Below are positions 41,200 to 48,971 of a stretch of 64,000 nucleotides of DNA, in pieces. The notes under the pieces were generated by a model. It had not been told where the DNA came from, made no database searches, and saw only the letters and a list, made by a program, of their open reading frames with translations. A program made the position numbers and the translations under genes. Source of the stretch: CAKVLS01 sp045534265 (GTDB lineage Bacteria; Bacillota; Clostridia; Christensenellales; UBA1242); NCBI GenBank assembly GCA_045534265.1, contig JAZSJH010000002.1, positions 1 through 64,000 of the forward strand, in the 5' to 3' direction. Within the stretch, counting starts at the first letter, position 1. Every line of letters starts with the position of its first letter.

Positions 41200-42672
41200 C
41201 TATTTTTTTAGACATTGTCTAACGGCTTTTTCCCAGCCTTTTATGTTGTTGTTTACAGCTTCACGGTTTTTAGTAGGACTAAACTCTCCGTAAGTTGTAA
41301 TTATTTTTTTGATTTCATCAAGGTTTTTATAAACGCCTGTCGCAAGTCCGCATAGATAAATTACACCAAGACAAGTGCTTTCTTTGTTGCTTCTTACAAC
41401 TTTTGCGTTAAGTAGGTCAGACTGGAACTGCAGCATATAATCGTTTGATGATACTCCGCCGTCTACCTTTAGGGTTTTTATGTTAAGGTCACTTTCTTTT
41501 GAGATAAGTTTCATAACATCATATGTCGAGAAAGCCATACTTTCGTATACTGCTCTGCAGATGTGTGATAGGTTAGAGCCACGGCTAAGGCCAGTTATCA
41601 TTGCTCTTGCGTCCATATCCCAATAAGGAGCTCCAATACCGGTAAACGCAGGAACTAGATAAACCCCGCCGTTGTCGTTTACTTTTTCTATATGTTTATT
41701 GATAATTGCGTGATTTCTAACAACTCTAAATTCTTTCAAAAACCAGTCAAGCGTACTGCCTGCGTTAAATACGCTACCTTCTATTGCGTATACCTTTTCG
41801 CCAGTAGGAGAGCAAGCAACCGTTGTAAGAAGACCGTTTTTGCTGATAATAGGTGTATTGCCGACATTAAGAAGTATAAAGCAGCCTGTGCCGTAGGTGT
41901 TTTTTATATCTCCCTTTTCAAAACAACCTTGACCAAATAGAGATGCTTGTTGGTCGCCGGCAACGCCTGTTATTTTGATAGGCGAGCCCAAAATATCTGT
42001 TGTTCCAAAATCATCACAGCAGTTAAGAACTTTTGGTAAAATTTCTCTTGGTATTCCAAACAGGTCAAGAAGTTCTTGATCCCACTCAAAGGTGTTTATA
42101 TTAAACAACATTGTACGAGATGCGTTGGTTACATCTGTTGCGTGTACCTTGCCGCCGGTTAGCCTATATACAAGATAGCTATCAATTGTTCCAACCAGCA
42201 AGTTGCCTTCTTTAAGAAGTTTTTTTGCAGCTTTTACATTGTCAAGTATCCACTTAATTTTTGTTCCGCTAAAATACGCATCAGGCAAAAGCCCTGTTTT
42301 TTGTTTTATCTTTTTGCAAAGAGCCACGTCTTTGTTTAGCTTTTTACACATATTTGCTGTTCTTCTGCATTGCCAAACAATTGCGTTGCAAATAGGTTTT
42401 CCGGTACGCTTATCCCAAGCAACTACAGTTTCTCTTTGGTTTGTTATACATATGCCATAGATATCTTTTGGGTCAATGTCTGCAGTCAATTTTTTTAGTG
42501 AGCCGATTTGTTTGTTCCAGATGACATTTGCATCATGTTCGACAAGACCAGACGCCGGAAAAATTTGCTTAAATCTTTGCTTTTCTATTTTTTCGATAGA
42601 GTGGCTTTCGGTATTATAAAGAACCGCCCTTACTGACGTTGTTCCTTCATCAAGTGCAACAATGTATTTCAT
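41200..42672 (-). CDS. glpK: Glycerol kinase
   Basis: This enzyme phosphorylates glycerol to sn-glycerol 3-phosphate with ATP. The first phosphate-binding loop is ALDEGTTSVRAV (Glu replaces the usual Gln). NQRETVVAWDKRTGKPICNAIVWQ and the ATP-binding TYGTGCF are the FGGY-family motifs, and VDGGVSSNDYMLQFQ is the C-terminal signature. Length (490) is normal. The ATG at 42672 follows GGAGGTG. It is divergent to the glycerol-3-phosphate oxidase genes, together forming a glycerol-use locus. No uptake facilitator gene (glpF) lies next to it. Confidence 0.96.
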   Translation of the reverse strand: MKYIVALDEGTTSVRAVLYNTESHSIEKIEKQRFKQIFPASGLVEHDANVIWNKQIGSLKKLTADIDPKDIYGICITNQRETVVAWDKRTGKPICNAIVWQCRRTANMCKKLNKDVALCKKIKQKTGLLPDAYFSGTKIKWILDNVKAAKKLLKEGNLLVGTIDSYLVYRLTGGKVHATDVTNASRTMLFNINTFEWDQELLDLFGIPREILPKVLNCCDDFGTTDILGSPIKITGVAGDQQASLFGQGCFEKGDIKNTYGTGCFILLNVGNTPIISKNGLLTTVACSPTGEKVYAIEGSVFNAGSTLDWFLKEFRVVRNHAIINKHIEKVNDNGGVYLVPAFTGIGAPYWDMDARAMITGLSRGSNLSHICRAVYESMAFSTYDVMKLISKESDLNIKTLKVDGGVSSNDYMLQFQSDLLNAKVVRSNKESTCLGVIYLCGLATGVYKNLDEIKKIITTYGEFSPTKNREAVNNNIKGWEKAVRQCLKK

Positions 42673-42705
42673 AGCCACCTCCACAATTTATTTATACAAA
42701 AATGA

Positions 42706-42765
42706 AATATTTTAACCCTTTGCGGGTTGTTAATATTTGACTTATTTCTATCTAAAGTATATTAT
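42706..42765. promoter_or_regulatory. Divergent glp control region with large inverted repeat
   Basis: An imperfect inverted repeat (42706-42719 with 42725-42739; AAATATT and AACCC arms) lies between glpK and the glpA-like gene. It overlaps the plus-strand -35 (TTGACT 42737-42742; -10 TATTAT 42760-42765, spacing 17). It may be the operator for a glycerol regulator or a leader hairpin for glpK. Confidence 0.55.
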
Positions 42766-42819
42766 TAAATTGAAAATAAATAAAGTGTTTTTGACCAAAA
42801 AATTATAAAAGGAGCAAAT

Positions 42820-44253
42820 ATGGATTATTCTTGTGCTATAGTAGGTGGCGGTATTGTAGGAACTTCTATTTTTTCATTGCTTGCAAGAAGCGGTGTAAAA
42901 GTTGCTTTGATAGAAAAAGGTGAAGATGTAGCTCTTGGTGCAACCAAAGCAAATAGTGGTATAATTCACGCAGGTTATGATTGTGCTGAAAATACTTTGA
43001 AGGCAAAACTAAACGTCCAAGGCAACAAAATGTACAATAGCGAAGCAAAGCGTCTTGGTGAAAAAATTATCAACTGCGGCTCTGTTGTAGTTGCAGGAAG
43101 TGACGGGCTTGAAAAGTTAACAGACCTTTTTAGTCGTGGCAAAGCAAATGGCGTAACAGGTATGAAGATTTTGAAAAAATCAGCCGTACAAAAACTTATC
43201 CCAAATATTAGCGATAGCATAGAGTATGCACTATATGCAAAAACTGCCAAGATAATATCTCCATACAACTTTTGTATTGCATATTGCGAAGAAGGAATTA
43301 TCAACGGCGGAAAGCTTTATCTAAATACTGAGATAAAAAGTTGCAAGAAAAAAGAAGGTTTTGAACTAGCCCTTACCAATGGCGAAAAAATCAAGTGTGA
43401 TTTTGTTATTAACTGCGCAGGTGCAGGTGTTAACGAAGTGAGCAAAATTATCGGAGCAGAAGACTTGCCTGTTGTTTTGACCAAGGGTGAATATATGCTT
43501 CTTGACAAGGGCGAAAACTTAGCTCCAATGCCAATTTTCCCACTTCCAAGCAATAAAGGTAAAGGCATACTTGTAGTTCCTACTGTTTCTGGCAACACCG
43601 GACTTGGCCCAACAGCTATTGATATAGAAGAGTTTGAAACGGCAGTTACAAACGCAGGTATTCAAGAGATAAAAACAAAAACTACTCAAACACTAAACAA
43701 TATTAATTTCCGCAAAGTAATCAAAATGTATGCGGGCGTGAGAGTAAAGGTCGGTGATGATTTTTATATCAAGTTTAGTGATAGCGTAGACAATTATTTA
43801 TTTGTTGCGGGTATATGTTCTCCAGGACTTAGTGCAGCCCCTGCTATTGCCGAATACGTAAAAGATATGCTAGCTCAAAAAGGTCTTGTTTTTGTAAATA
43901 AAAAGACATTAAAGAGAAAACCATATACAAATACAAAAACTATGTGCAAGTTTGCTCTTAATAGATTAATCAAAAAAGATAGCAACTACGGCAGAGTAGT
44001 TTGTAGATGTGAAAACATAACTCAAGGCGAGATAAACGAAGTTTTATCAGGACCTATTCACCCACTTACAACAGACGGAATAAAACGAAGACTTCGCACA
44101 ACCATGGGTAGATGCCAAGGGTCTTTCTGTTATCCTGCGCTTCTTGACATTGTTGCGAAAAAATACAATATAGATAAAAAGAAAGTTAAATTCAAAGGCG
44201 AAACTTCTGTTGTAACTGGCGATATAAAGGAGGGCGGCATTTATGAACTATAA
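42820..44253 (+). CDS. glpA: Glycerol-3-phosphate dehydrogenase-like FAD oxidoreductase with [2Fe-2S]-binding domain
   Basis: The 477-residue protein has an FAD-binding GGGIVGTSIFSLL at the N-terminus (DAO fold), as in GlpA/GlpO and 2-hydroxyglutarate oxidases. A C-terminal BFD-like domain has four Cys in VVCRCENI and GRCQGSFC that bind an iron-sulfur cluster. Together with the next two genes it forms the anaerobic glycerol 3-phosphate oxidation cluster seen in Clostridia. It oxidises glycerol 3-phosphate to dihydroxyacetone phosphate, passing electrons to its partners. AAGGAG precedes the ATG. Confidence 0.87.
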   Translation: MDYSCAIVGGGIVGTSIFSLLARSGVKVALIEKGEDVALGATKANSGIIHAGYDCAENTLKAKLNVQGNKMYNSEAKRLGEKIINCGSVVVAGSDGLEKLTDLFSRGKANGVTGMKILKKSAVQKLIPNISDSIEYALYAKTAKIISPYNFCIAYCEEGIINGGKLYLNTEIKSCKKKEGFELALTNGEKIKCDFVINCAGAGVNEVSKIIGAEDLPVVLTKGEYMLLDKGENLAPMPIFPLPSNKGKGILVVPTVSGNTGLGPTAIDIEEFETAVTNAGIQEIKTKTTQTLNNINFRKVIKMYAGVRVKVGDDFYIKFSDSVDNYLFVAGICSPGLSAAPAIAEYVKDMLAQKGLVFVNKKTLKRKPYTNTKTMCKFALNRLIKKDSNYGRVVCRCENITQGEINEVLSGPIHPLTTDGIKRRLRTTMGRCQGSFCYPALLDIVAKKYNIDKKKVKFKGETSVVTGDIKEGGIYEL

Positions 44254-45526
44254 TTATGACGTTGTAGTAGTCGGCGGCGGCTCTGCAGGTATGGCTGCAG
44301 CCCTTAAAGCAAGAGAGCAAACAACAAGTGTATTGCTTTTGGAGCGAAACGCAAGCCTTGGCGGAATATTAAATCAATGCGTTCACAATGGTTTTGGTCT
44401 TACTTATTTCAAAAGCGAAATGACCGGACCGGAATATGCAAACGCCTTTGTTCAAAAAATCAAAGATAGCGATATCTCTGTAATGCTAGAAACAACTGTT
44501 ACTAAAATTAGAGATAGACATTTTCCAATCAACGTAATAAATAAACTCACAGACAAAAAACAATACTTACTAGAAGTAGTAAGCCCAATGGGCGCTTTCA
44601 AAATATCCGCAAAAGCAATAGTTCTTGCAATGGGTTGTAGAGAAAGACCAGCTGGAGCCATCAATCTATGTGGTACAAGACCAGCTGGAGTTTTGTCAGC
44701 GGGTTGCGCGCAAAAGATAGTTAATATCTATGGCAAAAAAGTCGGCGAGAGAGCTGTCATTATTGGCTCTGGAGATATTGGTCTTATTATGGCAAGACGT
44801 CTTACTTTTGAAGGAACAAAAGTCCTTGGCGTATATGAAGTTCAACCTTATCCATCTGGATTAAAAAGAAATATTGTTCAATGCCTAGATGATTACAATA
44901 TCCCACTTCACCTTAGCAAAACCATTGTAGAAGTTGTGGGTAAAGACAGAGTAGAAGGAATATACGTAGCTCCTGTAAACCCTGACTTTAGTATGGATTT
45001 ATCAAAGAAAGAATTTATACCTTGTGACACTGTTATATTGTCAGTAGGGCTTGTTCCAGAAAACACAATTGCAAGTGACTTTGGAATAGAACTTGATAAT
45101 ATCACAGGCGGAGCTATTGTTGATGAATATTTGCAAACAAACAAAGAAGGCATTTTTGCTTGTGGCAATGTATTGCACGTTCACGATATCGTAGATAACG
45201 TAACTGTCGAAGCGGAAACTTGCGGAAGCAATGCTGGCAAATTTGTAAAAAATAGCTTAGAGAGAACGGAAAGCGTTGCCATCAAATGCGGCAACGGAAT
45301 TAGATATACCGTACCTAAAACATTGTTTACCGGAAAAGGTGTTTGTTATATTAGATTTAGAGTAAGCAAAGTTTTTGAAAATACAAAACTTGTTGTAAAA
45401 TGTGGCGAAGAGATAATTGTAACAAAAGACAAACCAATTATGCTCCCAGCCGAAATGGAAACTTTGGTTTTGGACAAATCAAAAGTAACTGGCGACATAA
45501 CAATCGAAGTAAAGGAGGATAAATAA
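44243..45526 (+). CDS. FAD-dependent oxidoreductase, partner of the GlpA-like protein
   Basis: This 427-residue pyridine-nucleotide-disulfide-reductase-type flavoprotein has an FAD-binding VVGGGSAGMAAAL at the N-terminus, an NAD(P)-binding GSGDIGLIMARRL in the middle and GIFACGNVLHVHD near the FAD end. It starts 11 bases inside the glpA-like gene (AAGGAGGG before the ATG), so the two are coupled. It probably moves electrons from glycerol 3-phosphate oxidation to NAD(P) or an unknown acceptor. The classical redox-active CxxC is replaced by ILNQCVHNG, with a single Cys. Confidence 0.85.
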   Translation: MNYNYDVVVVGGGSAGMAAALKAREQTTSVLLLERNASLGGILNQCVHNGFGLTYFKSEMTGPEYANAFVQKIKDSDISVMLETTVTKIRDRHFPINVINKLTDKKQYLLEVVSPMGAFKISAKAIVLAMGCRERPAGAINLCGTRPAGVLSAGCAQKIVNIYGKKVGERAVIIGSGDIGLIMARRLTFEGTKVLGVYEVQPYPSGLKRNIVQCLDDYNIPLHLSKTIVEVVGKDRVEGIYVAPVNPDFSMDLSKKEFIPCDTVILSVGLVPENTIASDFGIELDNITGGAIVDEYLQTNKEGIFACGNVLHVHDIVDNVTVEAETCGSNAGKFVKNSLERTESVAIKCGNGIRYTVPKTLFTGKGVCYIRFRVSKVFENTKLVVKCGEEIIVTKDKPIMLPAEMETLVLDKSKVTGDITIEVKEDK

Positions 45527-45527
45527 T

Positions 45528-45869
45528 ATGAAAGTAATATGTATTATGTGTCCCCGTGGTTGTGAGCTAGATGTAACCAAAGGCAGAAAAATTACTGTTA
45601 CAGGTAATGCTTGCCCAAGAGGTGTTATCTATGGCGAGAGAGAAGTAACAAAACCAGAACGTATGGTAACCACAATCAAAAAGTTTGAAGACAAAACTAT
45701 TTCTCTTAAATCATCAAAACCCGTACCAAAAGAAAAAGTCTTTGCTGTTTTGCAAGAGATAAAAACCGCCCGCCTACCTAAAAATGTGGAAATAGGTGGC
45801 ACCCTTATCAAAAACGTATGTGATACAGATGTAGATATAGTAATCACTAATATAAACAAAAAAGTATAG
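45528..45869 (+). CDS. DUF1667 protein, third member of the glycerol-3-phosphate oxidase cluster
   Basis: This 113-residue protein has Cys in CIMCPRGCELDV near the N-terminus and in GNACPRGVIYG, and another late Cys. The spacing fits the iron-sulfur-binding, GlpC-like small partner encoded after the two flavoproteins in Clostridia. AAGGAGG is located at the end of the previous gene, whose stop is one base away. It probably carries electrons out of the complex. The strict three-gene order supports the assignment. Confidence 0.88.
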   Translation: MKVICIMCPRGCELDVTKGRKITVTGNACPRGVIYGEREVTKPERMVTTIKKFEDKTISLKSSKPVPKEKVFAVLQEIKTARLPKNVEIGGTLIKNVCDTDVDIVITNINKKV

Positions 45870-45890
45870 AATTTAGTTTAATACAAAACA

Positions 45891-45925
45891 AAAAAACCTT
45901 ATCATACAAGATAAGGTTTTTTATA
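45891..45925. terminator. Bidirectional terminator
   Basis: AAAACCTTATC pairs with GATAAGGTTTT around a 6-base loop, with A and T runs, between convergent genes. Confidence 0.88.
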
Positions 45926-45941
45926 TTTTTTGTTAACAATA

Positions 45942-47489
45942 TCATTTTATTTCTATAGTAGCACTAGAAGTTCCTTGATTAAATTTATATGGAGTTCTGT
46001 CTTGTCCGTCTATTGAATTATCACAAGATTCAATTACTGTATTTATAGGAGAAACTATAGTTACAAATTCTGTAGCATATCGTAACTCTATATGGTTGTT
46101 CTTGATAAAGAATTTTGCGTTTGTTGTAGTTTCTGTGAAATTATAATAAACACCTTCGCCATTATTAACAATATAAATATCACCACTTATGCTCTTAAAT
46201 GAAGGAGATACCAAATCAGTAAAATTATTTTTTATAACAAGATTGTTAACATTTTCAAAAACAATATTTGTTGCATTATATATGTTATTATTTTCATAAA
46301 CAAGGTTGTTGATGTCGCTTACTGTGTAAGCGGTAGAATCCATTGGGTCACCATAAGAACCTAAGGCGCAATTTTTTATAAGTAGGTTGTCGATTATTGT
46401 ATCAAACGCTGTGAATTGGAATATATTATATGCGATTGAACAGTTTATAAATTTAATGTTTGACATTAAAGTAAAGTCCGCTATAGATCCTTCGAAAGAA
46501 GCGTGGGGGGTAACATTAATAGTATTGTTGGCAAAGTTTAATCCTACAAAAGTTAAATTGTTAAATATAGAGCTCCTATCGTTACTTAATACTTCCAATG
46601 TAAGACTATCGATAAGTGTGGTTGAGTTGTTTGGTTGACACAATACAACATTTTCTAGTTCGCAAGAAAAGGTTATATTATATTGATTTTCTCCTTCAAG
46701 AAAAATTACTTTATTTGAAACTTTTTCTGAAGAGCCGGAATAAGTATTCCCATCAGCTACTATATACTCACTTTCATCCATTGTTTCTGTTGTGTAAGAG
46801 TGAGCACAAAGGTCGCAAGTTGGACAAATTTGAGTTTTTGTTGCGGTTAATGTTGTTTCGTCATATTCATAGTCATATTCGTATGCAAAGTCTGTTGGTG
46901 GATCCATTTCTGAATACATGTCTATAGATACGCTATCTTCAAAGCTTACATTACCAAACAAATTTTGGGTTGCTAGCATTCTAAGTTCTACATATAAAGT
47001 ATTTCCTTTGTGAGCAACTAGATATTCTTCTGCATAAGCAAAATAGGTGACATCATCTGTAGAATAATACCAAGAGATGATTACGTCATCTATATCTTCA
47101 GTTGTGATGCTTGGTTTTATGATAAGGTCATTGTGATTTGAGTAAGGTGAGTTGTTTGTGATTTCAAAACGCAGTTTTGAGACTTGTTCGTCATTTTGCA
47201 TTGTTATTGGATTTTTGAATGCAAGAGTGCTTGTCTCATTTTCAGTTTCGCCATTGAAAGTAGCTGTATCCAAAGTTTCATAAGAAGTCCCGCTACCAGC
47301 AACGTAAGAAGCACCTGTAATACTTGCATTAACATATCTTCCGCCGGTGATATTTACTTCAAAATCAGCATTATATCTAAAGTAGTTGCGAGCGATAGCC
47401 CATACTGTAAAACCAGTGCTTGTCATAGCAACGATTATCGCCATACAAAAGATTATTACTTTCCATTTTGTTGATAATGATTTTTTCAT
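45942..47489 (-). CDS. Exported protein with beta-helix-like C-terminal part
   Basis: The 515-residue protein starts with KWKVIIFCMAIIVAMTSTGFTVWAI, an uncleaved or SipW-type signal segment. A beta domain at about 40-210 resembles the camelysin/TasA-like secreted fibre proteins in its opening, though this is uncertain. The part from about 250 on has repeated Asn-rich rungs (LTFVGLNFANNTINV, IKFINCSIAYNIFQF, NLLIKNCALGS), as in beta-helix proteins. A Cys-rich spot (CPTCDLC) lies near residue 223. The ribosome binding site is weak (AAGGAAAA). It is monocistronic and of unknown function. Confidence 0.7.
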   Translation of the reverse strand: MKKSLSTKWKVIIFCMAIIVAMTSTGFTVWAIARNYFRYNADFEVNITGGRYVNASITGASYVAGSGTSYETLDTATFNGETENETSTLAFKNPITMQNDEQVSKLRFEITNNSPYSNHNDLIIKPSITTEDIDDVIISWYYSTDDVTYFAYAEEYLVAHKGNTLYVELRMLATQNLFGNVSFEDSVSIDMYSEMDPPTDFAYEYDYEYDETTLTATKTQICPTCDLCAHSYTTETMDESEYIVADGNTYSGSSEKVSNKVIFLEGENQYNITFSCELENVVLCQPNNSTTLIDSLTLEVLSNDRSSIFNNLTFVGLNFANNTINVTPHASFEGSIADFTLMSNIKFINCSIAYNIFQFTAFDTIIDNLLIKNCALGSYGDPMDSTAYTVSDINNLVYENNNIYNATNIVFENVNNLVIKNNFTDLVSPSFKSISGDIYIVNNGEGVYYNFTETTTNAKFFIKNNHIELRYATEFVTIVSPINTVIESCDNSIDGQDRTPYKFNQGTSSATIEIK

Positions 47490-47606
47490 AACATAATTTT
47501 TCCTTTTGTAACTTATATTTTAATATTAGCAATTTATATCTACTTTTAGCAAATGATTTGTGTAAACAAAAAGCAAAATATAAAAAATGCTTTATATTTT
47601 TACAAC

Positions 47607-47633
47607 AAAAAACTATACATTAAAGTATAGTTT
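47607..47633 (-). terminator. Terminator of the lipoprotein gene
   Basis: AAACTATAC (47610-47618) pairs with GTATAGTTT (47625-47633). T residues follow on the minus strand. Confidence 0.75.
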
Positions 47634-47644
47634 CTTGATTTTTA

Positions 47645-48478
47645 TTATGATTCAGATCCGCCTGGGGCAGGCTCTGGCTCAGGAGTTGCATTTGGGTCTG
47701 TATATTCACTAAAATCAGGGGTTTCGCCGATATACATATCTGCACCATATGGCGGGATAAGTTTGATTGTTGATGTAAATGTAGCAACAGTTGTACGTGT
47801 GCTATCTTCTAAGTTGTATTCTAGTACAAAATAAGAAATATATCCACCCTTATTTACACCAAACTCATAAGCGTAATATGTGATAAAAGTATTTTCTGGT
47901 CTTGTGATGATAGGGTTTGTAAATTCGTCATTAACGCTATCTTTTGTAAGAGTCATTTTGTAATAATGCTCTTCGTCATATTCTTTATGACCAGTTTGTT
48001 CAATGCTTTCTTCATATAGTGCTGGGAAAATAGTTAACAAAAGGTCTCTGTTTATGTTGTCTGTACGGAAATATTCTTTTATCTTTGTAGAAGTTCCAGT
48101 TACTGTAGATGTTGTAGCTGTTGCCTTTGTATCTTTATAGTAGATAGTAGAGATTGTTTGATAAGGCATACCATTTACAGTGATGTTTTGGTCAACTTTG
48201 CAATAGTTGTCGTTACCTATTTTGCCAATGATATATGTGTAATCGGTTTTGGTTGTAGTTGCGCCAGATACGTGAGTAGAGCTACCTTCATATTTTGCCT
48301 TAAGCTGCAAGTTTCCTGCATAAGACGAGTTGTAAAAAGTTATAATCTCGGCTGTTGTTTTGTCACTCTCTCCGTAAGGTGTGTCTTCAAATGATTTTTC
48401 ACCACAAGCCGCCGCCGCAAATGATATAAACATTACAATCGATAATGCTGCTAGTTTTTTTAGGATATTTTTTAACAT
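47645..48478 (-). CDS. Lipoprotein, function unknown
   Basis: The 277-residue protein has a lipoprotein signal peptide with Cys25 in AAAACGEK. A mature domain of alternating strands rich in Thr, Tyr and Asp follows, then a Pro/Glu tail (PEPEPAPGG). It resembles LolA/YmbI-like beta-sheet lipoproteins only in general look. GGAG precedes the ATG, and a consensus promoter lies upstream. It is monocistronic. Confidence 0.75.
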   Translation of the reverse strand: MLKNILKKLAALSIVMFISFAAAACGEKSFEDTPYGESDKTTAEIITFYNSSYAGNLQLKAKYEGSSTHVSGATTTKTDYTYIIGKIGNDNYCKVDQNITVNGMPYQTISTIYYKDTKATATTSTVTGTSTKIKEYFRTDNINRDLLLTIFPALYEESIEQTGHKEYDEEHYYKMTLTKDSVNDEFTNPIITRPENTFITYYAYEFGVNKGGYISYFVLEYNLEDSTRTTVATFTSTIKLIPPYGADMYIGETPDFSEYTDPNATPEPEPAPGGSES

Positions 48479-48508
48479 ATTTGCTCCTATTTATTATTTT
48501 ATGTTTTT

Positions 48509-48538
48509 ATTATAATGTTGATTTAGGATTAAAGTCAA
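48509..48538 (-). promoter_or_regulatory. Promoter of the lipoprotein gene
   Basis: On the minus strand TTGACT (48533-48538), 18 bases and TATAAT (48509-48514). Confidence 0.7.
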
Positions 48539-48544
48539 TCAAAA

Positions 48545-48868
48545 CTAAATACTTCTGCCGCTACTAAGTCTAAGTATTTTGTCGTAACTATCATCTTCTG
48601 CTATGATATTTTTCTTAGTTTGTCCACATTTTGTGCAAGTATATACAATTTGATAGCCTTTTTTGTTCTTTTCAAGACCGGTAGGTTTAAGCAAGCCCTT
48701 ACATGTGCATTCTCTATCTCCAGGGTTTATGTCTACGTGTAGAGAGTATAAACAATGCGGGCAATGGTCTCGGGAAGTGTATTTTAGCGGAGTAACCATT
48801 TTTCCACAATTTTTACACTCAAAACCTTCGTCTAATTTTGTAAATTGTCGTGTGTTTTTATCTTCCAT
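48545..48868 (-). CDS. RNHCP-domain zinc protein
   Basis: This 107-residue small cytosolic protein has Cys pairs in FECKNCGKMV, DHCPHCLYSLHVD, ECTCKG and TCTKCG. The segment SRDHCPHCLYSLHVD is the family's RNHCP motif with Asp in place of Asn. The pairs should bind two zinc ions. The function of the family is not known; nucleic-acid binding is a guess. There is almost no leader: the -10 lies only six bases before the ATG and no ribosome binding site is visible. Confidence 0.85.
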   Translation of the reverse strand: MEDKNTRQFTKLDEGFECKNCGKMVTPLKYTSRDHCPHCLYSLHVDINPGDRECTCKGLLKPTGLEKNKKGYQIVYTCTKCGQTKKNIIAEDDSYDKILRLSSGRSI

Positions 48869-48874
48869 AAATAC

Positions 48875-48903
48875 ATAATACCAAATTTGTCAAATAGTTG
48901 CAA
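48875..48903 (-). promoter_or_regulatory. Promoter giving a leaderless message
   Basis: On the minus strand TTGCAA (48898-48903), 17 bases and TATTAT (48875-48880), six bases before the ATG at 48868. The transcript should start at or next to the start codon. Confidence 0.55.
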
Positions 48904-48918
48904 AACAATTAAATAAAA

Positions 48919-48947
48919 TTGACAAAAAAAAGCATAAATGATATATC
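48919..48947 (+). promoter_or_regulatory. Promoter of the large surface protein gene
   Basis: TTGACA (48919-48924), 17 bases and TATATC (48942-48947) with a TGA extension. Confidence 0.55.
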
Positions 48948-48971
48948 TATAATATATAAAGGAAGTAGTGT

